DNA of 37,231 nucleotides from positions 1 through 37,231 of the forward strand of contig WPIO01000492.1 of assembly GCA_009760855.2 (NCBI GenBank), in the 5' to 3' direction. Below, piece by piece: positions 1 through 12,012 of the stretch. The first letter of the stretch is position 1, and every line of letters begins with the position of its first letter. Source of the DNA: Cristatella mucedo (taxonomy: Eukaryota > Bryozoa > Phylactolaemata > Cristatellidae). The notes beneath the pieces were generated by a model. It worked only from the letters and a program-made list of their open reading frames with translations. It made no database searches and had not been told where the DNA came from. The translations under genes were made by a program, and so were the position numbers.

Positions 1-60
1 CCTCTCCTTGTCTTACCCACAGAGGTGTTTTCCCTTCCTATTTTGTTACTCTAATAAATG

Positions 61-222
<162 letters not shown>

Positions 223-3200
223 GACTAATGCTAACTTAAATTGGAACCGCTGCAGCGTACAGTAATCTTCTAATGTCAAAGCAGTTGACTGTGAATAAGT
301 CACGGTATTGTTTATTAAATCTCAATACTAAGCTCTGTTACGCTTCCTCTTCTCTCTTAACCGAAGATGAAACAGTGTCTCTCAGCAGTTAGAATGTGCC
401 CTATAGTCGGAGGTAGATGTGAAGAACGTCTAGTGTTGACGCCCGTGCAGCTGCGTCGAGGGTCTCGCGACCACGGATCCGCTGCTGCTGCCGCAGCGGA
501 CTGCTTGACGACATGCTTGGCGCGCCGGCGCGAATGGCTAGAGCGTGCAGCTTTAATGAATGCGTAGCTTTAAGAGCCCGCAGCAAATGCGTACGGATTC
601 AAGAGATTTGATCTTGCCGACGAAGAGCTGCAGCGTGCACAGTCCGCGTGGGCGGTAAAATCCCGGAGAAGGCAAAACCACGAAAGCACGATGCATAGGC
701 TAAAAGAAGTATCCGCTAAAGAATGCCCCGGTAATAGCGATCCTCGCTGGCTTTTGCTGCTCGCGCTTCTTGACGCTTGCGACCAATGCGTGCGACGTGA
801 CGTGATGCCTTGAAAGAGATGGGACATGGTGAATGCGCTATAGCGGAATGCATTACTTACTATTACTATTGTTATTATCATAATTAATTTCGCAGTTAAT
901 GTTTTAGTCAGGCAAGAACTCATTAATTCTCCCAAAAGTAGCTCGCGTCGCTCACATAGCATGATAATAGTTGGTGGCAAAGCGGAACGTTCGCAAATGC
1001 AAGCTTGACTTCACAGCGAGAATATTCGTTTCTCTGTGGCCAGAGTCAGACTTCAGGTGCTGGCGACCCAGTGGTACAAGGAGTCAGAAGCGTCGATTCG
1101 CAATAATATATATTTCGCCTTATTACCGTTTATATTTGGCATATTAATATTAATATTGGGAACTATTATTTGTTTATTCATTAAAACTAATATTCATATT
1201 ATTTCCCTAGTGTCGGCGGCAACGGTAGTAGTCCGTAGTTGCGAAAGCTAACAAGAGCAATGCTGTAAGGCGATATTCTTGTGACTCCCATGGCTTTCCA
1301 CGTGAGCTAGGGCTACCTCTAAGAGGAGGAATGAAATAGAAGACACAAGTTGAGATAAGCTACTACCGTCTCGAACGATGGAATCTGGAAGCGCCGCCGC
1401 CACCAACCTCCGCTCTCGCTCCAGCTGCGGCAGTGTTCCGGAACTCAGACTCTTTTAAAGTAGCTTTTTCATCGATTGCGCTGGCGGAAGCATTTTGATT
1501 CGACGAGATTTCATGATTGCATATTGTTCCGGTTCCGGAATGAGCGTGCGGCGATAACGTGCACGTCTTCGACCACCATATCACAGGATGGTTTCGGCCA
1601 TCGCGATCGCCAGAGAGTTCTGGTCGGCGATGTCTGGTTTGGTCTTATCGGCTCAGCACCGCCGCCGCCGCTGTTGCGCCACTGTCACTGATGTGACTGC
1701 CGCCGCCGCATCGCCACTTTCACACCAAAGCCACCGCCATCACTGTCATCCTGTCAATGTCACCGCCGGTCACTGTCATGTCCAAAATGTCTGCCGCCGC
1801 GCTGCAGTCGTGGTAGGCAGAATATCATCGATTGCTGCAGCTGAGTTGAACTGCGATCAACAACGCATCAATGCAAATGGTATCAAAAGAATAAACGATC
1901 CTTTTGATTGGAAATAAATTCCACAGCCACATACATGAATATCGCAAGAATAAAAGTAAAACAACTTCGCACCACAAAGGAATTAGGGTGAAATATTAAA
2001 TTTCTGATATTCTTTTATTATAGCACATGTCAATATCCGGTAAAATTTATACTCATCTGCGATAGATTAGTGCTATCTAGGATGTGGTTGCCAATGTTTC
2101 CAAATGCTGTGGGTTATGAGCGTTTGCTTGATCTAAAGCTTGTCATTATGTATTAGTAATGTATAGTTTAACTGCGGTTGTACTTTTGCCTCACCGCAGC
2201 TTAGAATTTATAGAAAAACCTTACCGACGGTCTTGCTACGGTGGAGATGACGATGACAATGGTCCACTTGTGGATTAGTAGAGCACGATCTGTTACGTTG
2301 CTAAAGAACGTTGCATATGGGGATATTTGAAAAACGCTTTGCATTGTTGTGTATCAGCAGAAAATAAAACTCAGGTCGGGAAATCTTCATAACTCTGTAT
2401 AAATTCAATAACGTACTGAGGAGCTTCCTTCAATCTTTTTGCTGGTTACTTTTTTTGTCGGGAGTAAAGTATTAACACACCGTTGAAATGTTAACAGCCT
2501 TCGTTCGCGCAAACATGGGGGTGCTGAACCATTTTATTTAGAGACAGCAGAACATGAGAGGCCATCAACGTTGGGCTCGTTGCAATGGAGGCTAAGAGCT
2601 GGAAAAGACGTTTTTGAGAGTTCCTCGAAGATGATGTGCTTTGTTTCGATTGTCAAGGGTGTTTACCACCGTTGGAGCTATAGGTGAGCTCGTGGCACTA
2701 ATTGCTGTTGGTTGTGTTGCCGCGGGGTTTCTTGGATTCATTGCGTGTTTGATTGTTCTCTGTCGGCTGTAGTTATGCTTTTTACATGGGTGGGCGCCCT
2801 CGCTGAGGGGGCGGCTTGAGTGGCAGAAGGCGGCGGAGTTTTCGACCGTAGTCAGAGTCCTTCTCGGCCGGCGTACAGTGCAGACGCGGCTGTCACGGCA
2901 GTGGTTGCCCGCGGACGGTTGCCGCGGTGCGCGGTTGCCGTCGAGTCTTCCGCGATCGCGCTAGCGATCGTCTCCGGGAAAACCCCACGACCAGCACTGG
3001 TGCGAGCGACTTGCTGGACTAATACCCGAACGCACAATGGTTGCTAACTGTCGCCCGCTGATGTGTTACACCGCACGTAGTCGCCGCAGACGCTACCTGC
3101 CACTGGTCCACGCGCTCTCGGAATTCGGCGAGCGCGCTCCGCGTCGAGAGGGACCGAGGGGAGTGCTATGACCTCAGCTTTGTCGTTAGTGTGGCCGACT

Positions 3201-5026
3201 TGATTAGAGAACGCCGTCATCGGCGGGCGCAAGACGGAAATCGCAAGTGCGGAAGTCGAAGCAAGGTGTCTTCCGGGGTCTGCGCCTGCTGATCTGTCCG
3301 TGATAGAGCGTCGACGAGCGGCGGCTTGCGGCAGTGGCCTGGCGAGATGTTAAGCCGGCGTCAGTAATCGTGCCGTTAAGCAGCGGCTTACCGCCAGGCG
3401 GACGAGGCCGGGCCGGTCGTAGCGAAAGCGAACAGAGACCGGAAAGTAGAGCAGCACGTCCGAGCGGGCTGCGCGCGAAGCGGACGACGTCGTGACCAGA
3501 CTGTATCTGTGTCACGTCTCGATGAGAGTGAGAATGATGAAAGGCTATGATTAGATATATGAATTAAGAAAGAACAAGGTGGACCCAGTTGGCTTCTACT
3601 CTCCGGTGAGCCCCATACAGTCTAAATTTTGCTAAAGCTTCGACTGACGCAACGAATGGCGTTTTCGTGACGCATGCACTGGCCGAACTAAAGAACGCTT
3701 TTGCAATCCTCTGGTGTACTCTTTGCCGGCTTCGTTTTGCGATGATTTTTTTTCTTACTTAATCAAATTGACTGTCTGTTTTTGTTTTATCAGAGTGGAG
3801 ACTCGTCGTCGCCTGCAGGAGCCGACGGCGGCATAGTCCAGTTGCTTTCCCAGCCTTCTCTCCTTAATCAAGCGGCTCCGTGGTCTATGCAGGCAAACTG
3901 TCAGACGAAGCTAGAAACTCTGCGTGCCCTCGTTCATTTCCATTGAGCGAGCGCGTTATACTTTGCGCTGTGTGAAACGACTGCAGCAGACGCGCAACTA
4001 AAGACAGAGATATGAAAACTCTTCTGTGAGGGTCAGAGGTCATGAGGCAATGAAGAACGAGAGATAAGCTTGCAGTCTGTTTTACGACAGCTGGCCAACT
4101 CAACTCTGCGCTAGAAAAACCGGTATCAATACCGCAATGTCACGTAAAAGCCATGTTCTCTGTTCGGTGTGGCTCTTTCGATGTAAAAGACAAAAATTGA
4201 GATGCAATTTATTCCAAGTCTGACTGCATTTGCACAATCGTATGCACACACCTCTTCGTATGACAGCTCTCACGACCGATGCAAGGGTGCTGCGAACTAA
4301 CGCGGGGGGGGGGGGGGGGGGGATCGTCGGTTTCAGGCTAGGTTCCATGTCATGTTGCCCCCGGATCGTCCGAAGAGTGGAGCCACGTGACTTAGAGAGC
4401 CACTAAAGATCATAGAAAAAACAACTGGTCGCGCCAGAGTTGCCATAGTAACCATATGGTAGCCAGAGTAGCTATGCTCTCGGATGGCCAAGTCCAGCCA
4501 CAAAAATTTAGGTAGCCGCCCGAGGGCGGATCTCACGGAAAATCACTACCAAGTAAGCTATTTGGAGCCTACGATGCCAAAGTCGGACGACAAGACTTCA
4601 CCCGCTGCGGTGCCGGACTTTCGTTGGCCAGAGGTACAAATTCGTAGTGAGACAATTGTGGTTCGCTTCAGTGTCAGCTCAGCGAATGATTCTGAGCCGA
4701 AGAAATCTGCGGCGCTAATTCTATGGTTAGCGCAGCCGCCGCTGCGTCTTCAGCTTCTTCTTCCGCGTCGCACTGTATTCACTCGAATGTAGAGCTCCGC
4801 CGAGGGTGCGCGCGCGCCGGCAAGCGCTGACGTCGCACGCTGGTTGAGTAAGGTTCAACGCAAGCACGCAGCATTGATAGGCCATTCGCATTTCCGAATC
4901 TAGTTCCAACGTCGGAGCCACATGGAAAAACGACGAAGACCTTTACATAAAAGTCGCGCAATTGGGGGTGCACCCACATAATAGTTCAGCTTCCGCAACG
5001 ATTCCATCTACCATGTTTTGGTTTAC
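223..5026. other. Region with no recognisable gene; contains low-complexity and GC-rich stretches
   Basis: I find no domain, splice-consistent exon or transposon I can name here. On the minus strand it lies downstream of the gene A mucin exon, which ends in a phase-1 donor, so the 3' exons and 3'UTR of gene A should be here or beyond the window edge. I looked for an F-type lectin pair like that of gene C and did not see one. About 1640-1800 is an imperfect CCG/CAC-rich low-complexity stretch. About 2800-3520 is GC- and CpG-rich and could be promoter-like, but no convincing coding frame accompanies it. About 2000-2760 is AT-richer and featureless. Confidence 0.6.
4304..4322. repeat. Homopolymer G tract (19 G)
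   Basis: An uninterrupted run of 19 G bases. Such runs can form quadruplexes and are prone to sequencing or assembly error. A similar run of 13 G occurs at 34712-34724. Confidence 0.95.
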
Positions 5027-6053
5027 CTGGGGCCGGAGGATTAGCCACAGCTGGCGGTGGAGTGGTAGTCGACAGAATTTTGGTCGTCAAAATCGTGGTC
5101 AGCTTAGTCGCGGTCAGCGGAGTAATGGTTGGCTGAGTTGTGGTCAGCGGAGCTGTGGTCAGCTTAGTCGCGGTCAGCGGAGTTGTGGATGGCTGAGTTG
5201 TGCTTCAGAAGAGCTGTGGTCAGCTTAGTCGCGGTCAGCAGAGTTGTGGTCGGTTGAGTTGTGCTCAGCGGAGTTGTTTTCTGAAAATTCGTGGTCTCCT
5301 GCGTCGTGGTAAGCGATGTCGTGGTATAAAGAGTTGTTGTCAGCGAAGCTGTGGTCAGTGGAGTCTTGGTCGGCTGAGTTGTCATTTGGGAAGCGGTGGC
5401 CAGAGAAAGTGTGGTCAGCGAAGTTGTGGTCAGCGGAGTAGTGGTAAGTGGAGTTGTGGTAAGCTTAGTGGTGGTAGGAGTTTTTTTGTGGTCGGCTTAG
5501 GGTCGGGGTCAGCGGAGCTGTGGTTGGTTGATTTTGTGGTCAGCAGAGCTGTGGCCGGCTTACTCGTGGTCAGCGGAGCTGTAGTCTGTTGATTTGTGGT
5601 CAGCTGAGCTGTGGATGGCTGAGTTGTGGTCAGCAGAGCTGTGGACGGCTTAGTCGTAGTCAGCAGAGTTGTGGTCGGTTGATTTGTGGTCAGCAGAGCT
5701 GTGGACAGAGGAGTTTTGGTCAGCGCAGTTGTGGTCGCTGCTGTTATTGTTTGNGGTATAAAGAGTAGTGATCAGCGAAGTCATGGTTAGCAGAGCTGTG
5801 GTCGGCTGAATAGTCGTCAGTGGAGTAGTGGTCAATGGAATTGTGGTCAGGTTAGTCGTGGTCAGCGAATTTACGGTTGGCTGAGTCATAGTCAGCCGAG
5901 CCGTATTCGGCGGAGTCAGATTTAACGCAGTTGTTATCTGCTGAGTTGCTTTCGGCGGCGTAGTAGTCACGGTCGGCGGTGTGGTCAGTAAAGTCGAGCT
6001 CGCCGAAGATGCGGTCGTCGGAAGCGTGATCGCCAGCGAATGTTTAGAAGTGA
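5027..6053 (-). CDS. Gene A exon 3 (predicted): Thr/Pro-rich mucin-like stalk made of 10-residue repeats, with frameshifts
   Basis: On the minus strand a good acceptor (AATTATTTACAG) at 6054 opens a frame entered in phase 1. The frame becomes extremely Thr-rich and is built of a 10-residue (30 bp) repeat of the type TTALLTTTQP, with K, N, Q or S at the variable places. It ends in a Pro/Ala-rich segment and a donor (CCAG|GTAAAC) at 5027, again phase 1. Such sequence is typical of O-glycosylated extracellular stalks. It directly follows the gene A PAN exon (6455-6703), whose donor is also phase 1. The exon length is not compatible with one open frame. The Thr-rich frame shifts at the undetermined base N at 5754, near 5535 (one extra A in the repeat) and near 5207. 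These could be base-call errors in a repetitive, low-quality stretch, or true decay. It is therefore either a functional mucin exon in a poor assembly or a pseudo-exon. Confidence 0.6.
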
Positions 6054-6340
6054 CTGTAAATAATTAGATAGTAGACTAACCAGCGCGAGATGACAAACCT
6101 ACCAGTACCCAGAGCCAGTTTATAGGAGCACCACCGCTCCTGCTCCCGCTGTCCGCCCCCGAGCTGTCAGGTTCTCACTCTCAGGCGACAACTAAAGACG
6201 CCACGCTCTCGCGCTGCGTGACACTGAGCGCTTGCACCGTGGCTAGCGCACGTCCTTCGAGTGAGCTTCACCCGAGAGCTAAGTGTTCCGTTTGGGAGCA
6301 ACAATAGACTCGTTGAGCCGCAATCACGAAGAGTAAGATG

Positions 6341-6394
<54 letters not shown>
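6341..6394. repeat. (GA)n microsatellite
   Basis: A (GA)n array of about 54 bases. On the coding (minus) strand of gene A it reads as a (CT)n polypyrimidine tract inside the intron between the PAN exon and the mucin exon. Confidence 0.95.
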
Positions 6395-6397
<3 letters not shown>

Positions 6398-6454
6398 TCG
6401 GGCGCAGACACGCTGGCGCAAGAAAGGCAGCGGCGGCCAATGACGACTACATAC

Positions 6455-6703
6455 CCGCTTGAGTCGTGTAGAACAGGTCGTCTTTATTCGACGATGAGGC
6501 GAGCCACCGCAGCAAACGACACGCTCCCGCCACGCGACGGAAGTAGAAGCCGACGCAGTCGCTTTGAAGCAGGCAGTCCAGGCTGCACTTCACCAGCGAC
6601 GCTCCGGTCGACGATTGCAGCGTCGCCGAGTCGTCGACCGTGACGGAAGGAAACGCTGTCAGTGACGTCACCGCAAACAGACCGCCGAGTCCGGGCGATT
6701 CGG
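6455..6703 (-). CDS. Gene A exon 2 (predicted): PAN/apple-like domain
   Basis: The exon is bounded on the minus strand by an acceptor (CACCTTTCCAG) at 6704 and a strong donor (G|GTATGT) after 6455. It is 249 bases, phase 1 at both ends, and encodes about 82 residues. The core has the Cys spacing of PAN/apple-like modules: KCSLDCLLQSDCVGFYF, then a later Cys in GACRLL, and a terminal DDLFY segment. PAN modules bind protein or carbohydrate in secreted proteins. It has the same length and phase as the PAN exon of gene C at 23693-23941 and is about 70% identical to it by hand alignment, with Cys positions conserved. Upstream, the G-ending leader exon at 12474-12615 would join as G|CC to give Ala at the junction. 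Intron 1 of this gene holds the RLE retrotransposon copy A. Whether the gene is intact is doubtful because of the frameshifts in the next exon. Confidence 0.72.
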
Positions 6704-7232
6704 CTGGAAAGGTGGAGTGAATGGATCAGTGGCTGGACTCGTTGGACCCATTATTTTCTATCTCCAGCTTTACTTTTAGGCTCGGAAAAAACGCGTGCAT
6801 GCTGCACTTTTGCGAAGCGCACTTTTGCGTCGCCACCCACTTTTCTCAGTCTCTCAGTCCCCTCTTTGTCTTTGCTGCCAGCGAGTCACCCATTTACCAC
6901 TCGCTACTTATCTACTTAGCTATATTTAAATCATAATCCAATCTAATTACCGCTCGCGGTAATTAGATAGTAATGTGACATTTTTAAAACGCCTTTTACA
7001 GGAAACGAGGTTACTAAAGAGAAAATTTAGATGCAAACCTAGATTTCATTAAAATTATGTCTATACATCAGTGAAGTTTGAACTGTATTGGGTGAGGACT
7101 AATTGCGTTTGTATGCTGCAAACGGTCTCCCACATTCACTGGGAACCAATAAATAACTCAATAAAAAACTGAAAAGTAAGACAAGGGTATACAAGTTGTG
7201 TACGTTTCACAACTTCGCATAGCATTAGATAG

Positions 7233-7311
7233 CATATACATGCATGTACATACACATACATATATACATATACACATACACATACACATGTACATACGCA
7301 TATACATACGC

Positions 7312-7364
<53 letters not shown>

Positions 7365-7500
7365 CACATACACATATATAAACATACACATACACATATA
7401 CATATACATTTACATTTACATATGCATATGCATATCAATATACATGTGCATATACATATACATGTGCATATACATGTGCATATACATTATACATATAGGT
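7233..7500. repeat. Compound (TA)n/(CATA)n microsatellite
   Basis: TA and CA/TA dinucleotides alternate throughout, with a pure (TA)n core at about 7318-7360. It lies in predicted intron 1 of gene A. The Ile-Tyr and His-Thr open frames across it are artefacts. Confidence 0.95.
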
Positions 7501-8084
7501 GTACATATACATTTACTTATATGCAGTTACATATATCTTTACATGTACATTGCGTTAACATTGCATATACGTTATATATACATTGCATATATGTCACCTA
7601 TACATTACATAACATTCCTTGTCTCGGTCAGCCAGATTTCGATTCTAATAAGCAGCCTCTTGCACCGTTTGTTGTAACCTGTTCGCCTCTTGCTCGCCCT
7701 CGAATCTAGTCAAACATCACCGACCGGCCGTTCGGAGTGGTTTTAACTGATAACCATTTCCAGCCCTACAGTCTGTGGGCTTTAGAGGTTGAGATCGGCA
7801 TGGCTCCTTCAGCTGCTCGACGGTGGGCTAGCATTGAGGAGCTCTTAAGATGCCGACTAACTGCTTAAGTTTGCAGCGTCGCTCTTAATTCAGTGTTGCA
7901 GCCACGTGCTCTGCAAAGCTCGAACGCAAAGAAATAGGCACATCTGTACGTGAAGGCTTTACAGACTGTCGCCCTGCACAGCAACTATCAGATCCAAGCT
8001 AGCGATTTAGATTTAATACAAAATAGGTTTCAATTGGCTCATGTTCCCGCAGGAGTGTCTCTAAGTCATCCTAGTCAAGAAGGG
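7501..8084. other. Intronic stretch with no recognised feature
   Basis: This lies between the microsatellites in predicted intron 1 of gene A. I see no coding frame, RNA or transposon signature that I can name. Confidence 0.5.
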
Positions 8085-8376
<292 letters not shown>

Positions 8377-8979
8377 TCTGCGGGACCATCTCCTCAAGGG
8401 GACCTGTCGGTGGCCCCTTCAGCCGCCTCTCTCTCGTCGCATGACTTTGTGACCCTTGGGTTACCTAGCATACGGGACAGCACTCAGGCACGTGACTGAC
8501 CTGGCTTTCTCACTTCAGTCCTCCTCCTCCTCGGCAGCAGAGAGCGGCTGCCTTTCGTGCGTGGCATGTGCAGGGACTTCAAGGGAAAGCCTAACGTGAC
8601 GTGCTCGTCTGGAGCGCTTTCCATCTCGGCCGGACTAACCTGATCTGATGGGCTGCGGCCGTGGGACCGGAGATGTGACTCACACCTGCCTGCGGTAGGT
8701 GGTTGTACGCCACCAGCGGCACGAAGGCCATCCAGGTGATCCTTCTTCCACCACTTCTCCGGCGATCTGGCGGCCTGCTGCCTTCACTGGGAGGCCGAAT
8801 CGCAGGCTTTGGTCGCATGATTGGCCAGTCAATGATGACCGTCTGAAAGCTCTTATAAAAGTGGACGGTCCCGCCTAGACTGGTACAGGGCACGAGCTTT
8901 TGTCACCACTGTCCGGGAACAATGTTGCCCCGGGCCCTCAAAGAGCTCTAGACACATCTCCGGTAGCTAAACTTCTGGA

Positions 8980-9234
8980 ATGCCTCTATCTGCCACTCTT
9001 CAACCTTGGGTGATCCTCCTGAACGACTGCCTCTACTTCGGTGTCATCCCAAGAGCTTGGAAGATTGATCTCACGACCCTGATCCACAAAAAGGGTGACC
9101 CCATCATATCTATACACTTTCGACCTATTAAGCTCTTGCCGAAGGACTATAAGCTGCTCTCTGGCTGCTACGCAGCAAGGATGACGAAGCTCGCCGGGGG
9201 GGGGTGGAGGTCTGCCTTGAGCAGTCTATCGTAG
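8980..9234 (+). pseudogene. RT finger domain fragment of the RLE element, copy A
   Basis: The frame contains LLNDCLYFGVIPRAWKIDL, an IHKKGDP motif, a FRPIKLLP motif and YKLLSG, in the order of the finger region of R2/NeSL-type reverse transcriptases. After about 9196 copy A has lost roughly 50 bases relative to copy B (27791-27840), leaving a run of G, so the RT reading is broken here before the 22-bp repeat array. Confidence 0.8.
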
Positions 9235-9274
9235 TAGAGAGCACCTTCGACGAGGTAAAGGACTGACATGATTG

Positions 9275-9516
9275 TTCTGGTGTTGTCTACTCTGTGTTCT
9301 GGTGTTGTCTACTCTGTGTTCTGGTGTTGTCTACTCTGTGTTCTTGTGTTGTCTACTGTGTGTTCTGGTGTTGTCTACTCTGTGTTCTGGTGTTGTCTAC
9401 TGTGTGTTCTGGTGTTGTCTACTCTGTGTTCTGGTGTTGTCTACTCTGTGTTCTGGTGTTGCCTACTCTGTGTTCTGGTGTTGTCTACTCTGTGTTCTGG
9501 TGTTGTCTACTCTGTG
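9275..9516 (+). repeat. 22-bp tandem repeat, 11 copies, inside the RT of copy A
   Basis: There are eleven head-to-tail units of TTCTGGTGTTGTCTACTCTG plus TG, with only a few substitutions (units 4, 6 and 9). Copy B has exactly one unit at the same place (about 27906-27930), where it encodes the residues just before the LDL motif. The array is therefore a local expansion of RT coding sequence. Because 22 is not a multiple of 3 and no frame has a stop, all three plus frames stay open and encode the same Cys/Val/Leu-rich peptide in rotation. Confidence 0.95.
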
Positions 9517-9839
9517 CTCCTCGACCTGCAGAGCACCTTCGGCAGCATTCCTCAGAGCTTCACCACTCCTCACGTATCTCTGCTCTCTCTGCTCCTGAAC
9601 GGAAGGGTGAATGAGGATTTCTGCGGTTTCATGGAGTGTCTCTCTACCGGCTCGCTCTAGGAGCTGCCGGTTAGCGACGAGTGGTTAACAGCTTTCCCGA
9701 CGAAGGCTGGTGTCCGAAAGAACTCTATCTATCTATCTCTCTCTCTCTCACCCATCCAATTTGGATCCGGCGATGGAGCCAGTCATAAGGCACTCCAGCG
9801 GCACCATGTAGTCAAGCGGAACGCTTAGCGTTATTGCTC

Positions 9840-10210
9840 TATTCGTAAGAGCCCTGGCGTATGACCTTGCCTTATTTTCGGGTACGTTCTCTAGCCTGCA
9901 AGCCCTCAGATCTGCCACTCAGCGGGCCGTCCTGATGCTGGGCATGCCGTTCCAATCGGAAAAGTGTAACGTGTTCTCCCAGCGTGGCGCCAATACCGTG
10001 CCTGCAACCATCTTCTTGCAGGGCCGACGTATTCCTGAGTGGCCGGTGATCGTGTCCTTGGCCTACCCAGGAGCCCCACAGGGTCACGGGCAGCCAGCGC
10101 CGAGAAAGAGCAGGCCTGTTCTAGCCTTTTTAGGGACGTACACTCATTGGAGGCAAGCCTTCTCGCCCCCTAGAAAAAGCTCGTTGCATTGCGGACTTTT
10201 CTTGTGACGA
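9840..10210 (+). pseudogene. RT catalytic and thumb-region fragment, copy A
   Basis: Translation reads LAYDLALFSGTFSSLQALRS, followed by a segment with FQSEKCNVF, and then an ATIFLQGR segment. This matches the block around the YxDD box of RLE elements, where LAYADDLAL is followed by a Lys-Cys block and a TxFLIQG-like motif. Two residues of the catalytic box (Ala-Asp) are missing, an apparent in-frame 6-base deletion. Confidence 0.7.
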
Positions 10211-10844
10211 CTTGATTACCTCGGTCGGGCTCGGTTCGTGCCTAAGGCTGCCCGGCTACCTTCCGAGAATGCACTCACGGAACTCTGCCCGGACGTCCAC
10301 ATGCGGCCTGCTTCGCTTTGCCTCGGCCCACAACCCGTTTGCACTGAGCTCTGCTAATTAACTTTGTGATGAATTCGGCGATCCGCCGGGTCGGGCCAGC
10401 CAGTCGGATGCTGTCCCTTCCCCCGACGAGCGCGTGCGCTCAGTCGCACGTCACCACCTCGACTGGACCGTCAGCAGAGTTCGCGGTGCGCCGTCGTCAG
10501 ACGAGGAGCGCTCAGGGTGAGCGCCCTGTTTCCAGGTGCCGGCCTAGCTTCGTTGTGGACACATGCAAGACAGGGAGCGAAACGTTGCTCTTACCCTCTC
10601 GCTGGCCGGCTCCATAGTCTTGGCCGCGTCAACTGTGCCCAACGGGATGGAGCGTTCGATCGTGCAGCATGTCGTCATATCTAAGCTTTGGGAGTTTGCC
10701 AGGCGTTCAAAGCCGGGTTTAGGTGGCCCAGGCCGAATAGGGCGTGGTTAGCAGTTACCTTGCCCACTTACAGGTTGGCTACCCATAGCCATTTCCAGAC
10801 CGTGGGTCTCGGCTAGTCGTTACGACTCCGGCGTTGTTCACCCC

Positions 10845-11443
10845 ATGAGCCTGGACGTACTATTAGTGGCTGCTGTTAGGAGTCGGACCTGTGACCGTCA
10901 CCCAGATAACCGTCAACCTGTGACGGTTATCAGTGGCCACCTATGCCTCACGAAGGTGGACACCGGCTGCCACGTTCTGAGCCACTGCCGGTCGATGCTG
11001 TATGCAACAAGGCGACGAAACGACGTCGTACAAGGAAGTCGCCTGATCGGAACTACCCACTACTCACCGCCTGATCGGAACTCCTTCGGCCACTCGAGGC
11101 TCCCGCCTCTCGTCAATTGGTACGTTCCCGCTTTACGTTCCCGCTTTATCGGTACGTTAATGCCGGGGGTCCGGTGCTAAATCCTGACCTGGTCATTGAG
11201 AGCGGCACAGGCGAGGTCATTGTCGAAGTGCCGGTGCTGTTTGACAGCAGCGAGCTGATCTTGGTGGTGGCTGACCTGAAAAAGGCTAAGAAATGCAGAG
11301 TCATAGCATACTCTCTTCTCTCCTGCGTGCCCAACTTCGATATTGCTCGCACAGAAAAGAAGGTATTGCGGCGGCTGTGCGTCTTGGACACCATTTTTGG
11401 TTCGGAATCCGTGGGAGCCTTCGAAAGCGGTGCCCGTTCCTGA
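10845..11443 (+). pseudogene. Restriction-like endonuclease (RLE) domain remnant, copy A
   Basis: Two overlapping frames together cover the domain. The first (10845-11180) contains a zinc-knuckle-like C-x8-H-x4-C ending in HVLSHC and followed by RRNDVV, as in the CCHC/CCHH motif before the RLE nuclease. The second (11117-11443) contains NPDLVIESGTGEVIVEVPV, which fits the PD-x12-E catalytic pattern of RLEs, with Asn in the usual Arg/Lys position. The frame change between the two indicates decay. Confidence 0.72.
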
Positions 11444-11540
11444 ACCGAGAATCGCGGATAGAATCCGCGGCTCCAACAGGATGTGGCTTCACAGGTTAAT
11501 GTGCATACATATACGCCCACATTTTAATAAACCAGTTTAT

Positions 11541-11544
11541 ATAA

Positions 11545-11580
<36 letters not shown>
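11541..11580. repeat. (TA)n array at the 3' end of RLE element copy A
   Basis: This TA array directly follows the conserved 3' end of the element (ATTTTAATAAACCAGTTTAT). The same layout is present after copy B at about 29990-30020. Confidence 0.9.
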
Positions 11581-11679
11581 CTATATAAATACATAAAATA
11601 TCTATATTTATAAATGTATGTGTGTGTGTGTGTGTACAGCTGTAAGGAAAAACATAAATAAATAAATATATATATATAT

Positions 11680-11934
11680 TCATTGATATGTCCATGAACT
11701 GATGATTATTGAATCACTTTGCATAGTAAATCATATACAAATCTGTTTGTAAAGGTAAAAGGGCCGTCAGTCTGCAAAGTCGGACGGATATCAATATCAT
11801 ATGACAACGATGCCTTCACAGTACCATCAAAGTGCAGGAAATGAGATTAAGTTCGCATCCGCTGCTACACAAATTTATCGTTATTATAGTACGTATTACA
11901 CGATGACGTCTTCCGAAGAAGGAAAACGTTATGC

Positions 11935-12012
<78 letters not shown>

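Larger units (their letters stand above)
8416..11535 (+). mobile_element. RLE-type non-LTR retrotransposon remnant, copy A (R2/R4/NeSL-like)
   Basis: The plus strand carries a decayed ORF typical of non-LTR elements with a C-terminal restriction-like endonuclease. In order, the visible pieces are: RT finger motifs at about 8990-9215 (GVIPRAWK, IHKKGDP, FRPIKLLP, YKLLSG); the palm A-like motif at about 9520-9550 (LDLQSTFGSIPQ, normally LDLxxAFGSVP); the catalytic box at about 9855-9875, reduced to AYDLALFS where AYADDLA is expected; then MPFQSEKCNVF with a Gln-Gly-Arg stretch; and an endonuclease at about 10930-11250. The frame breaks several times, and a 22-bp array interrupts the RT. The 3' end is followed by (TA)n. 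It sits antisense in intron 1 of gene A. Exact clade (NeSL, R4 or other RLE group) is uncertain. Confidence 0.85.

Noticed and set aside
1036-1251. Plus-strand frame with a hydrophobic, membrane-helix-like stretch
   Set aside because: It starts from a non-ATG codon. The hydrophobic run comes from AT-rich sequence, and there is no exon context.
2820-3515. GC-rich frames on both strands as a gene
   Set aside because: Open frames are expected in GC-rich DNA. No motif, no paralogue in the duplicated blocks and no splice signals support them.
8591-8893. Minus-strand frame of 100 codons, repeated at 27198-27537
   Set aside because: It is repeated only because the retrotransposon is duplicated, and lies antisense to it with no motif.
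9268-9660. Possible Cys-rich repeat protein, or a CRISPR-like array, at the 22-bp repeats
   Set aside because: The units are directly adjacent with no spacers, and copy B shows that the unit is a piece of RT coding sequence. It is a minisatellite.
11146-11520. Minus-strand frame of 124 codons, repeated at 29595-29969
   Set aside because: It is antisense to the endonuclease remnant, where the plus frames carry the PD-x12-E and HVLSHC motifs.
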